Source of the DNA: Emydura subglobosa | Taxonomy: Eukaryota > Chordata > Testudines > Chelidae | Assembly: GCA_007922225.1 (NCBI GenBank) | Contig: ML679963.1 | Span: 1,819,014 to 1,883,013, forward strand | Direction: 5' to 3' | Length of the DNA: 64,000 nt | Part shown: positions 24,705 through 35,814 of the stretch, piece after piece | How positions within the stretch are numbered: the stretch's first letter is position 1 | Layout of the letters: each line of letters opens with the position of its first letter | Notes under the pieces: generated by a model | The model's input: the letters and a program-made list of their open reading frames with translations, nothing else | Databases searched by the model: none | What the model was told of the DNA's origin: nothing | Program-made: the position numbers and the translations under genes

Positions 24705-24895
24705 TTTAAGACCGTCGTAGGCCCTAGGCACACTTGCCTTTGTAGGCCCCCCGACCGAAATAACTAATTTGATTTTAAGCTATTAATAAATTTTTTAAAT
24801 ACAAATAAAAAATTATTTATATATAAAAATTTTTCGTAGGCCCTGACAGTTTCGTAGGCCCTAGGCACTGTGCCTAATGGATGATACGGCCCTGC
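24705..24895. repeat. Unclassified repeat with iterated CGTAGGCCCT
   Basis: The 16-mer CGTAGGCCCTAGGCAC occurs at 24716-24731 and 24853-24868. A third, partial copy, CGTAGGCCCTGACAG, lies at about 24835. They flank an AT-rich core. The right end reads GATACGGCCCTG. Possibly a non-autonomous DNA transposon, but no inverted ends are evident. Confidence 0.55.
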
Positions 24896-25385
24896 CCACC
24901 ACCTTGGGTCATGCATCTATAATCAGCATGCTCCAGGTTGCAGACAATGCCACAGAGCTATTGCAGCAGGACCCCAGACCAGCAGCAGCCAAGGCAGGTT
25001 CCCTGTTCCTCAGGGCGGGGCACATACTGGGGGCTGTTTTCAGTGGCCTCTGATCTCTGGAAGACGACAAATATTTTAGAAAACCAAACACTCTTTGTCT
25101 GTTCCTATCAGTGTTGTGTGTCACTCCTTCATCCACCTCATTTCATTGTCGTGTGGACATGACACTTAGTGCTTTGGTGTGGGGTGGGCGTGTGCAGCAG
25201 ATTGGGGTCTCTGGATGCTACCACAAAAGAATAAAAAACACTGTTGGTTTTGTAGTTATTTTTTATTATTGCTTCAGTCATATAACAGAATTCCAGGCGC
25301 CCCAGTGCTGGCTGACTAGAGCAACTGAGGCAGCGAGAAGCTCTCATTTGAAGAGATACTGAATCAAATGGAACTGTTTGCCTTA

Positions 25386-25506
25386 GGGCTTGTCTACGCT
25401 TGCGATTGTGCCAACAAAACCTTGTCGCTCTGGGGTGTAAAAAAAAACCCCTCCCTCCCCAAGTGATATAAGTTTTGCTAGCATAACTATGAGTGTAGAC
25501 AAGCCC
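25386..25506. mobile_element. Harbinger MITE with intact TTA target duplication
   Basis: 121-bp element. Left end GGGCTTGTCTACGCT and right end AGTGTAGACAAGCCC are inverted copies with one mismatch. It is flanked by TTA at 25383-25385 and 25507-25509, the 3-bp target duplication typical of PIF/Harbinger. An A-run and C-rich patch lie in the middle. Non-coding, probably recent. Confidence 0.93.
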
Positions 25507-25559
25507 TTAGAGAGGAGATGAGTAAGGAGACCGAGTAAAGGTAGATGAATGGTCTAGAG

Positions 25560-25778
25560 CAGTGTTTCTCAATTGGTGTTCTGCGGAACCCTGGGGTTCC
25601 GTGGGAACACTGTTAGGGTTCCGCAGGAAAGTGACATCGCACCTCTGAGAGCAGCTGTTCTCTGCACCGCCGAAAAAGGGAAGATGTCCCGGATTTTCAG
25701 CGGAGGGTATCGAGTATGAGTGTCATTTCCCCGCGGAGTCTAAAGGGTTCCGTGGGGAAATGTAATTGAGAAACGCTG
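25560..25778. mobile_element. hAT-type MITE with intact 8-bp target duplication
   Basis: 219-bp element. Left end CAGTGTTTCTCAATT and right end AATTGAGAAACGCTG are inverted copies with one mismatch, the terminal motif of hAT transposons. Perfect 8-bp duplications GTCTAGAG lie at 25552-25559 and 25779-25786. Short internal repeats of GGTTCCGTGGG-type sequence occur near both ends. Non-coding. Confidence 0.95.
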
Positions 25779-26114
25779 GTCTAGAGAAGGTAGTGTAGGG
25801 ACTCCTATTCAGCCTCTCTCAGAACACAAGAACCAGGACACCTTCAGTGAAACTGCAAAGTGGGAAATTCAAACCTGATCCAAGTGAATGGTTTTTCACA
25901 CGTTGCACAATTGCTGTGTGGAGCTCCTTGCCACAAGGTATCGTGGATGGTAACACTTCAGCATGGTTCAGAAAAGGTGGCAGGTGAGGTGACAAACAAG
26001 CTGATCTAGAGTTATAACGGTAAATGTTAAATATAAACAAGGGTGTGGGCAGGGTTATAAACTCTCCTACGTCAAGGCATAAGGCCGCTTTTGGCTGCTG
26101 GGACGTCTGCTACT

Positions 26115-26245
26115 GGTATTGCAGTAGCCCCAAAGGCCCCCATCAGGGATCAGCATCATGCACTATACACCTGTAATAAAAAGACCATGCCTGCTCCACG
26201 GCGCTTACACTCTGCAGATAAAACAAGAGCCACCTCGAGGAGACA
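26115..26245. repeat. Old LINE/SINE-derived fragment
   Basis: TATTGCAGTAGCCCCAAAGG, ATCAGGGATCAGCATCATGC and CCATGCCTGCTCCACGGCGC correspond to the repeat tail at 20600-20710. An ACAG run (26246-26258) follows. Confidence 0.6.
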
Positions 26246-26549
26246 GACAGACAGACAGGGAGGAAAGCATATGGCAACCCTCAAACAATTATGGAGAGCA
26301 CGCTCAGCCGGGGTCATAGCACGTCAGCTGCCCCCAGACATCTATGGTAGGGTTCCTGCAGCTTGCTCTGAAGCATCACCCACTGGCCGCAGATAGTAGG
26401 ACACAGGCTAGTAGACAGCCCAGGCATGTGATTCAGTGTTGCAATTCCTGGAGCATGTGAATTGTTCAGCATTTCTTAAACACCATCATGATACAAGACA
26501 CAGATGAAAGCTGCTCACTGCCGGGGGGTTTACAGTTCAATCTAAGGCC

Positions 26550-26645
26550 CCATCCTGGAATCAGAACCATGCTGGCAGAGACACCCACATGGCTTCCCAT
26601 TGGTTTCAGTGGGCCCCTGCCCATGCGGATTTGATTGCAGGATTA
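26550..26645. repeat. Unclassified palindromic repeat
   Basis: CCCCATCCTGGAATCAGAAC ... CATTGGTTTCAGTGGGCCCC ... GGATTTGATTGCAGGATTAG, like 5957-6070. Confidence 0.5.
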
Positions 26646-27382
26646 GCAAACCACATCCCCTCACTCTGAGAATGAATAGGCTGGGGTGTTTGTATGCAAT
26701 TGACTCATTTCTGTTGTGTACCACACAGGCACAGAGAGTCTTTAGGTGGGCTCAGTCAGTCAAGATGGGGAAGGCAGTCCAGCCATAAGGGCAGTGTAGA
26801 AAAAGACACTGAGATGGGAGTTGCAGAAGGGGTGAATGGGGCATCAAGGGTGAAATATTTTGAAGGAGTAGGGGCATGGGTGGGAATGTGTACAAGACGA
26901 TCATCGTTGGCACCAAAGTTACACCTTCCACCTGAAGCTCTCAGAGCTCTTTACGGATGTTAACGAAGTCTCCCATCCTCCATATGTAGGTACATGTTAT
27001 TCCTATGAGAAAACTGCGTGAACTCGGCTTCTCCGAACGTGGGACATGCAGCTGCAGCAGTGCAGAGCCATGGCATCGTCTCATGGCTCCAGTGTAGAAA
27101 GCGGCTTGTACCGATGCAGATTCCTTCGGTTTGAAACTGGGGGACCCTGCGCTAGCGCAAGCTCCATTTTACAGCAGTGCAGCAAGTTTGCATTAGGACT
27201 CTGCACCATTCTAGCTGCTTTGGTGTATGAAATGATCATTTAACCTCTCTCACCCCAACTGACACCTTCCCAAGCCAAAATCCAAGTAGGGATTCACATA
27301 CAGGCACGACATTTCCCATTAAAAGTGACAGCTGGAATAGGCACATCTTTCTGGAGCATGGCAAATACAAAGGGATCCTCAA

Positions 27383-27620
27383 GCTTGGACTACGCTGAAA
27401 ACATACAGTGCTATAGCTATGTCAGTCAGGAGTGTGAAAAACCTACCCCTGACCACCATGCCTATGCTAACAAAACCCCCAGTGGTGCTGCGACTGTGCC
27501 AGGAGAACTCCTGTTCTTTGGGGAGATGGTGTTCCTACATCAGCCGCTGACCTTTCTGTCAGTCCAGGTGCCATCTACACACGTGGCCTGGGCTGGCGTA
27601 GCTCTACAGATATAGGCTCT
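27383..27620. mobile_element. Harbinger-type MITE (degenerate)
   Basis: CTTGGACTACGCTGAAAACA at left, TATAGCTATGTCAGTCAGG, then GTGCCATCTACACACGTGGC and GGCGTAGCTCTACAGATATA at right. The order and text match the copy at 52195-52475. Confidence 0.5.
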
Positions 27621-28559
27621 ATAAGGGAGACATAGCCTCTGCTGTTGTTTGTTTCATTCACCACTGAAGTGCAGCCACCTCTGGGATGGAATGCAGCAGT
27701 TAATTAGAAGCACACGGCAACTCTACACAACAGTTTAGGACATGAATGGAAGAAGAATTGTGTCTCCCATCAAAATTGCAGCACAAATGGAATTTTAGGG
27801 AGGCAGAAAAATGACGTTGGAATTGGACGAGGACGCTAGGGTTAAGACCCCAGCTCTCATGGAAAGGATCATGGGACTTTTCTGAGTCCAATTGAATGTT
27901 AATGTGATTGATTAGCGATGAGCATCGTTAGACTGTTGTAGACATTACCCCGGCCCTGAAGAGCACCTAATTCAATCCTTGGCCCTTGGGGTTCAACTCA
28001 ACAAGGAAACCACACAAAAATCATTCTCACCATGAAAAAGGGCAAGGTTTGTCTCACTGGCAATTTATCTAATGGCTGCTAAGACATGGAAATACTAGAA
28101 GGAGAGAGACGAGACAGTAAAGAGCAGCATTGCATTGCTATGGCAACTAGAATTTTCAAACTAAATACCTTTTTGGAAAAGAGGTTTAATATCCAGAGCT
28201 CTGCAAACCATTTCCCAAAGAAATTAACTCATATTGTTACCCTGCAATGGGATCCACACCCACCCTGCATGAGCACACAAAAGCACAAGGATCTGCCTGA
28301 ATAGGACAGGGCAATCCTATTGGTCACACACACACCCCCAAAATACCAGGCTCTGCACAGTTACCCGGGGATTGCTTTCTAGGGGTTTGGTCACTCACCA
28401 GTGGGTTCTGGGAGTCACCTCCCCTTCCTGGCTAGCCTCTGGTCAGTAAATCACAAGTGACTCCAGGACCTGTGGTGAGGGCCAACGCTGGCTTTGTGGT
28501 GGACAGTTCCCCTTCCCAGGGGCTGTGCTGTTCCCCCGCATTTGCAGGTTTTTGCTTAT

Positions 28560-28707
28560 TTTAAGTGCATCAGACCAGGGGTTATAGAAATTAGATTCTC
28601 TTTGCCCAGATTCTGGTCCCCTTACTCACACTCAGTAGCCTCTTGCCTCGTGGATAGCCCCACTGACGGTGCCATTCAACCTGAGTAAGATGATAAGAAT
28701 CTGGCCC
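28560..28707. repeat. Unclassified palindromic repeat
   Basis: AGATTCTGGTCCCCTTACTC on the left and GATGATAAGAATCTGGCCC on the right. The ends partly mirror each other, as in small palindromic MITEs of reptiles. Confidence 0.45.
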
Positions 28708-29164
28708 TTGGCAATATATTGCAGCTTCTCTTTCTGTGCCATTTGGGGGAGTGAGACAATGGGTCACATCTCAAGTCCCAACTATGCCCAGCTGGTAAAG
28801 AGTGCTCCTTTTAGGTTCAAATCCTCCCCCCGCACCATTCCACACACACCTGGCGGGGTACAAGTGGTTCTTGTTGTAGATCACAGGCCCCAGAAATGCT
28901 GACTCAGGGTGCAGAGGTTGTAGGAAGCATTGCACATATGAAAGAAGTGAAGTGCATGATGTTTCCTGCTCCTTCCTTTGGTTTGTGTGCCCTTCTTTCT
29001 TAGCTGGGTGCAGCCAAAATGGGCTCAGTTTCCTGTGAGGGGCAGGGACCAAGTGCCTGTTTCCTACAGATAGCTGTCAGATAGGATTCCAGCAGCATTT
29101 GAGCTAACAACTCTGTACAGTGCAGGAGGAGGGGACCCTAGTGTTTGTGAACCCCGCCATCATT

Positions 29165-29600
29165 GACTGTAGAGATAGAGGAGACCTCATGGGTCCCATC
29201 TAGGCCAGCTCTGGCCTAAGGTAACGTTGTCTTCAGTACAGCTTCTAACACCTTGTCAAGTCTCTTTTTAAATGCCCTCACCCCATCCATAACGCAGGCC
29301 TTGACTACCCTGGGATTAGCCTTGATTTGTGCCATCAGCGGAGCTGTACCAGTGCAGCAAGGCAAAGCCACAGTTTGCACCAGCGGGGTTACCCCTGCTT
29401 GACACGGAGGTAAGCTGCAGTGGGTGCAGGCTGTGACTAACAGCAGCTTCCTCTCTCTGTCCTGGGGGCTGTGCCGGGGAAGGGTGCAGATGGCTGGAGT
29501 TGAGGCAAACACCCTCTAGGTTCTAGCGCTTTCACTGTCAGGAAGCTTTGCCTCCAGTTTCCTTTTCTGAATTCTACCCCATTGCGGAGGGGAGGTACCC
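29165..29600 (-). repeat. CR1/L3-like LINE fragments
   Basis: GAGACCTCATGGGTCCCATC, TTGTCAAGTCTCTTTTTAAA and ATCCATAACGCAGGCC, then after a gap TTTCACTGTCAGGAAGCTTT and CCAGTTTCCTTTTCTGAATT. Both halves resemble ordered parts of an old CR1/L3 3' region, with unrelated sequence at about 29325-29515 between them. Confidence 0.5.
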
Positions 29601-30039
29601 GCCAGGCAGCAATGGAAAGTGATTTGCATGAGACAGCAAGTTTCTGAGAACGGCAGCATTTCACACTCACTCTGTACAGGGTAAATGACTCCAGGAGGCT
29701 GAAGGCAGTGGGAAACTTTATCTCTGTGTGAGGCGGGGAACAGGGTGGGCTGCGTGCTGAGCTGCTACCCCCTGCCGTTATCCACACAGCTTATTTGCAA
29801 AGGAGCAGAGGCTGAAGAGTGACACACCCAGGTGGGGAGTAGTTCCCATGGCGTAGGGGGAGTGGGCCGCGTATGGTCAGTTCCCTTGACTGACGTTGCC
29901 AGCATTCAGCTTCCCAGTCTCTCAGGATGGACAGGAGGGAAGCAGCAGCTTAAAGCTTATTATCAAGGTAGAGCTGGCATGAAAGCCCTCTATGCTGTGG
30001 ATATTCCCCAGCAGGGTCCCTGAGGCCTCAACACCTCTT

Positions 30040-30115
30040 GCTCTGTTTGTACAGCACCTAGCACACTGGCCTCTGATCTTGGTGGGGCTTCTCTATGCTA
30101 CTGTAATAATCATGC
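30040..30115. repeat. Old LINE/SINE-derived fragment
   Basis: CTCTGTTTGTACAGCACCTA followed by GCACACTGGCCTCTGATCTT and a CTACTGTAATAATCATGC tail, the opposite orientation of the 20600 and 26115 copies. Confidence 0.6.
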
Positions 30116-32989
30116 TAAACACCACCACTCTCTGGCATTTCCCCCCCCAGGGAGCTACTTTGCTGAGCGGAAGCTTTGTGTGTAGACGCTCTTTCACCAG
30201 TCTAAGCCTGCTGACATCCACTTGCAGCAGGGTATGCCAGGCCCTACGAGCCGCTTTGCTCCCAATGTGGGGAGCAGCCAGCTGCTTGCTGGGCAGTGCA
30301 GGGGCTCGTCTGTTTGCATGCACACAGGCAATTTCCTGCCCACAGACTGTGCGCATAGATCCTGCAGCCAGGTGTTCCACCCCTGCTGTGTGCTCATGCA
30401 AGCAAGCAACCCTTCCTAATGGCAGGACTGACCCTGTGGGACGAAAAGGCCTCCCTACTTGAGCTCCATTTGGGATGTTTGTTCCATCCCGCAGGACGTG
30501 GGAGAGGCCCACCAGGACTGGGACTGTCCTGCCAGCTCAGGCAGGCTGGCAATGCATTCCCCCCATGCGCAGAGAAGTCCTTGGACCCTCCTGGGCTCAG
30601 AAGCAAAGGGATTTCTTTCATGCCAGGAGCCCTGCAGAGAATGCAGGAGACAGTCTAGTGCCCTGCAATTTCCAGGCAAGGCCAGTTATGTAATATGCTT
30701 TTCTGCTGTTTCCGGCTTTTTAGCAGAGGAGACGGCCCCTGAAATGGTTTCACCACTTCATCTGCTGCAGGTTTATTGTGCGGGGCAGAGCAAGCATTGC
30801 CAGGGCCTTGTGACGCTCTGCTGGGAAAGCACATTGTTTTCATCCAGCTGGGCTCACACACGAGCCTGAGCCTTTCTCTTCTGCTTCCTTTTAGACAATG
30901 GGTAAGGAAGCCTGCTGAGACCCAACAGCCACTGGTGCACACCTACCTTCAGCTGGGAATTATTGCTGTAGGAATGGTCCTGGGAAGGCAGCAACAGCCA
31001 CCAGCCGGGCTGCTGGGATCAATACACCAAGCAGGTGTAAGCAGCGCCCCTGCGACATCAGAGCCCCCAGAGCGGTGGCCATTGTGCCGATAAGGCAAGA
31101 GTGCAGGTGGCCTCAGCATCCCCCTCAGCAAGGCCTGTATTCAAGGGGCCATGCACACGTGCTCCCAGTAAAACAGTGCTGGGGCGCAGCTCAGCGCGCG
31201 CGGGAGACCTTTCTGGCTAGAGGCAGCAGCTCCCCAAGGTGAACCAGTCAGGAACGCTCTCCTGGACCAAGTCAGCAAGAGCTCCCTTGAACTGCTCTTG
31301 GCTGGCTAGGCTCTGCACTGGGCCAGTTTCAGCTGCCTCCTCCTCGGCCCAGCAAGCAGAAGCTCTGGTGGGCTGGTCTTGGCTGGAGGCAGCTGGAGCT
31401 GAGCCCAGCTGGAGGTCGCCTCCCTCCGCCAAGGCACTAGGAGCCATTTTGTGTTGGCCGTTGCTGCGGATGGCTCCTCGCAGGTCCTGCGAGGGCCTTT
31501 CACCAACCGCTCCAGGGAAACGCAACTCACACTCTTGCCCCAGTGATGGTGCCTACTGCAAACCAGCCTCTGCTGCCCCCAGGGTGTATGAACCCTCCCG
31601 AATGGGGCCCAGCAAATAGCCAGTAAACAGGACACATTTGAGAAACGGCTGCTTCTCCTTCTCACTGTGAGCCCCACAGGAAGCCCCTGGTCACCCTCCA
31701 CTCGGGAGCCAACTCCCAACCGGCCTTCGGGTGACTGGCTACGTATGGCACCCTCTATGCTGCTACCCTAGAGCCTGTGCCGCCTTCAGCCACACACCAC
31801 GCCAGAGGGCAGGTTGTGGAGCTGGCGTGTTCACGGTCTGGGAAGGACGGGCCAGCAGTGACGTAGGTTTTACCCTTGCAGATGGCCTGCATGCCAGCCC
31901 ACCCACGTGCAATCATGCTGGTCCCTGTCCTAGCGGGTGGCTTGTAAAGTGCTGGCTGTCAAAGCTTCCTGGAAATAAAATCCCACCAGGGCAAGGCTCA
32001 CAGTGCAAACACCCCATCTTTGTTAGTGACACAAACCTGGAGGCGTGGTCTGCCCTTTATCCACACCCCAACCCTGGTCCTTTCTTGTTCCCTCTCTCCT
32101 GCTGCACTCACCGTCTCTCTCTCTGCCATCGGTCAGCGTGTCTCGGTCCTAAATCCTGCTTAGCTGGTTAAACTGTAGACCTTTCTCCTTGGTTTCCCCG
32201 GAGCAGAGAGCGCCTTTCAGCTGTGGGCCCTGCTACCTTTAAGAGGGAGGCTGACCTGAGAGCTATTCTTAGCTGCGCTGTGAAGTTGTGTAGCTATTTT
32301 GGGCCCATCTCTGTACTGTAAGCTGCAGGGTGCTGACAGGTTCTACACCCACCATGTGCAATGAGCACCTTCGTTGTGAACAAGGCTGGAGGTGACTTTG
32401 TATCGTGGGAGCAGGCTCTCCACCCAGGATCTAGGTTGCGGTCACTTCAGAAATGAGCACCACGTCTCTGGGAATGACAGAAGCTGGGCGGGGCTCGTGC
32501 AGTGCTGTCCTTTGGCCTGCCCTGCTTCTGCGGCAACAGAGGGGGCTGCGGATCTGCTGGCCCCTGCACACACCCCCGACTTACTAGCCTGTGGACACAG
32601 GCCCAGCTACACGTGGGCCAGGCATTGGACAGCGTTTGCAGAGCTCGATTTGCGTCAGGCCAGCTGCTGGGCGGGGCGGGTGAGTGCCAGGTTCATGCAT
32701 GCTGAATTAGATGTAACGCTGTGCAGGGAGGTAGAGGGGAATCTCCTGGCACCACGCAGTGTTCAGTACCGCAGTGTGACATGGCCCAGCTCCAGCAAAC
32801 ACAGATGCCTGGATCCCAGGGTCAGTGGGCATTAGGCACCATGGCGAGGCTGAGCCTCGTGGGGCCTTTTGTGTATAAAGCACACTTCAGAAACAAACCC
32901 TTGTGTGGGTAGAAGCTGGCCCTCATCAAAGTCTCAGTTACATGGCCGGTGCTCGTTCCATTAGCAGCACCTGCCTCCTAAACGATGCA

Positions 32990-33655
32990 ATCAGAATCCA
33001 AAATGCCAAGCTGGAAGGGACCGCGAGAGGTCAGCGAGCCCAGCCCCTGTGCTGAGGCAGGACCTGTAAGCCTAGATCATCTCTGGCAGGGGTCTGGTCA
33101 ACCTGTTCTTAAAAACCTCCAGTGAGGGGATTCCACCACCTCCCTTGGAAGCCTGGACCAGGGCTCAGCTCTCCTGGGAGCTGGAAGTTTGTCCCAATAT
33201 CCAACCTAAATCTCCCTTGCTGCAGTTTGAGCCCATTGCTTGTCCTGCCTTCCGTGGACATGGAGCACAATTGATCACCATCCTCTTTAGAACAGCCCTT
33301 CACATATGGCAAGACTGTTAACAGGGCCCCCCTCAGTCCTCTTTTCTCAAGACAAAACATGCTCTTTTAACCTTTTATCAGTTGTGTTGCCCTCCCCTAA
33401 ACGCTCCAATTTGTCCGCATCTTTCCTAAAGTGTGGCTCCCAGGACTGGGCACAGCACTCCAGCTGAGGCCTCCCCACTTCTGAGTAAAGGAAAGTAGGC
33501 CAGTAACCATTCAAAGAAGGCAGTCAGCTTGGTTTGGCAGGATTCGTTCTTGACAAATCCATGCTGGCTATTCCTTCTAAACCGACGATCCCCTAGGTGC
33601 CTACAAACCAATTGTTTCATCATTTGTTCCAGTATCTTTCCAGGTATCACTTAGT
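32990..33655 (-). mobile_element. CR1 LINE with internal deletion
   Basis: Minus-strand CR1. The 3' part (33000-33480) carries the LINE tail (CAAGCTGGAAGGGACCGCGA on plus) and frames with LFCLEKRGLRGALLT-type sequence of the ORF2 C-terminus. Directly upstream, 33480-33650 encodes IPGKILEQMMKQLVCRHL and RNSQHGFVKNESCQTKL, a segment of the reverse-transcriptase domain. In intact CR1 several hundred bases including the catalytic residues separate these two parts. They are missing here, so the copy is dead. Confidence 0.88.
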
Positions 33656-34726
33656 TTGGGGCTTGGGAAGGTTTTATCTGCTCAGTTTTACTGGGTCTGT
33701 TTCCTGTTGAATGGCTCCTTTTGGTATCCGGGGAAGGCTCAGGTGTTTTTCCTGTCCTGCTCTCAAATACAATCCAGGTGCCATGTAGAGTCCAGACTCC
33801 CCCCTGCTGAAAGCTGTTTTAACAAACACAGATACAAACAATAAGGCGACAAAGCTGAGCTCCAACTTTCTGCCCAGACTTGGTTGGTCAGAGGGGTCCT
33901 CCCTCCGGAATACTCAGCCCATGTCCTAGATTCCTGTTTGTAAGACCCAGGCCTCCCACCTCCTTTCTATCTAGCTAGGATAACAAGCCACCGGCCGCAG
34001 GGAGTCACCAGGACCCATGTGCCCACTTCTAGTAGGATCAGCACCTGGTAACAGGATTGGCTACTTCAGGCAAATACCGCCAACCTGCTAGACGCAGATC
34101 CATTGCCGTAGCTGGGATTTGCTTTAGTAAGCGCCGCTATGTGTTGTGGGGTCTTTTTGGCTTGCTGCAGAGGTTGCTTTAGCTGGTCTACCTCTTGAGC
34201 AGGCACCGATCTATGTTACATGTGGTGTGGCCTTCATGCCAGTGAAAGCAATCAACCACTAGAGAGTGTCTTGTTTATGACTGTCAGATTAGTTTGGTAG
34301 GAACACTTGTTTGTTTGTTTGAATTGCCAACCAGAAGATGTGATGGCTAGGATAATCTTTTTGTGTAAGAGAATAGAACAGAACTGAGGTGGGTCTGCCA
34401 GGGCAACGGACACATTTGAGACCAGGAACACTGGGTCAGGACCAGGAGTCTTTGGATCCGGTGCAGCATAGCAGTCAGTGACTCCTCCTTCCACAGGGAG
34501 CTGGGCACAAGCCCAGCACTAAGCATTATATGGTGAAAATGCCTTCCTAAGACTGACCAGTGTAGCAACATGTAGCAGTCTTGCTTTGGGATTTCCCATA
34601 CACAGGATAATAAACATTGTGCAGTGAGAATATTGTCTGACCAAATGGAGAGAACAGATAACCTGTTGGCTCATGCAGAGAGCATCAGCATTTCCTCATT
34701 GCAGGGCTTGACAGACATAGCACATT

Positions 34727-34743
34727 GATCGATCGATCGATCT
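34727..34743. repeat. (GATC)n microsatellite
   Basis: Four and a quarter tandem copies of GATC. Confidence 0.9.
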
Positions 34744-34861
34744 ATCAACATGCCTAGGTCTTTATGCTTCCCCCATCATTGTACCTGTATTCTGAGTCAT
34801 ACTATTAAAGTGCTACTGGAATCAGGTTATCACTTGTCTTCAACAATTACGGAAGACATCA

Positions 34862-35040
34862 TGTTAAGAACATAAGAACGGCCATATTGGGTCAGACCAA
34901 GGGTCCATCTAGCCCAGTATCCTGTCTTCCAACAGTGGCCAGTGCCAGATGCTTCAGAGGGAATGAACAGAACAGGTCATCATCAAGTGATCCACCCTGT
35001 TGGCCATTCTCAGCTTAACCCTGCCTATTTCCACTCCCAC
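34862..35040 (+). mobile_element. CR1-type retroelement 3' end
   Basis: AACATAAGAACGGCCATATT, GGGTCAGACCAAGGGTCCAT, CCTGTCTTCCAACAGTGGCC and AACAGGTCATCATCAAGTGA: a well-preserved copy of a very common turtle/archosaur CR1-related repeat. Diverged copies lie at 905-1075 and 53320-53440. Confidence 0.85.
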
Positions 35041-35665
35041 ATTGTGGGCATTTCACTCAACAATAAAGAGATTGTTTCTCAAAAGGAATCTCCAGATATG
35101 GACAGATATGGTCTGCATGGAAAGACACAAGCACATAAAATAACGAAGCACACACCGCTCGCCCCACAGACTGCAATAAGAATAACAGGTCTCCCCTCCA
35201 TTGTGCAGACTCAGACAAGTGCCCAGAATATGCTTGAGTCAGAACTTGTCGTTCTCCTGTGTCACCTCTAGAGAGTGCGGTTGTAAAGGAAGAAATAAAA
35301 GCTGCAGCACAAAGTCTAGTTGGAAATCTGTGACTCAGGCTATTCAGACAGTCAGGAAAGATGTCTGCCTTTTTTCAGCGGTATGTGGATAGCTGCATGG
35401 TGGGTCCAGCTTAGTGCAGGGGCAGGAAGGTACTACAACCTCCATGCATATTCTTTAGCAGTATGAAAGAAAACCTTCTAAAGCACCGAGGTCAGGATGT
35501 CAATCAAGTTAAATGAGTGAATCAGCATATCCACACTGCAGTTACAGACAGGCAGCCAGAGGGTAAGCCTTCCACCCCTCCCCACCACCGCATCCTGGCA
35601 GCGCACCTCAATGCTGGCTTGGAGGGATTACTGCCTGGGCTGACAGGAGTTCAGTTTCTATAAAC

Positions 35666-35814
35666 CAGTGCTTCTCAACCTGCAGCCCAATCAGCACACA
35701 GCTGCGGCCCATCTGACATCCTCAGGGCCATACAGGTGGTATTGCGTGTGGCCCACAGAACACATTATGGGCCGCCTATGCAGCCCACAATGGAAAATAG
35801 GTTGAGGACCACTG
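35666..35814. mobile_element. hAT-type MITE
   Basis: 149-bp element. Left end CAGTGCTTCTCAACCTGCAG and right end AATAGGTTGAGGACCACTG are inverted copies with few mismatches. The flanking 8-mers CTATAAAC (35657-35664 region) and CACTAGAC are only partly alike, so the duplication has decayed. Internal GGCCCA motifs recur. Non-coding. Confidence 0.85.

Noticed and set aside
30093..32171. Dense overlapping open frames at 30-32.2 kb
   Set aside because: Locally GC-richer DNA with few stops on both strands; no frame shows family motifs or consistent exon structure.
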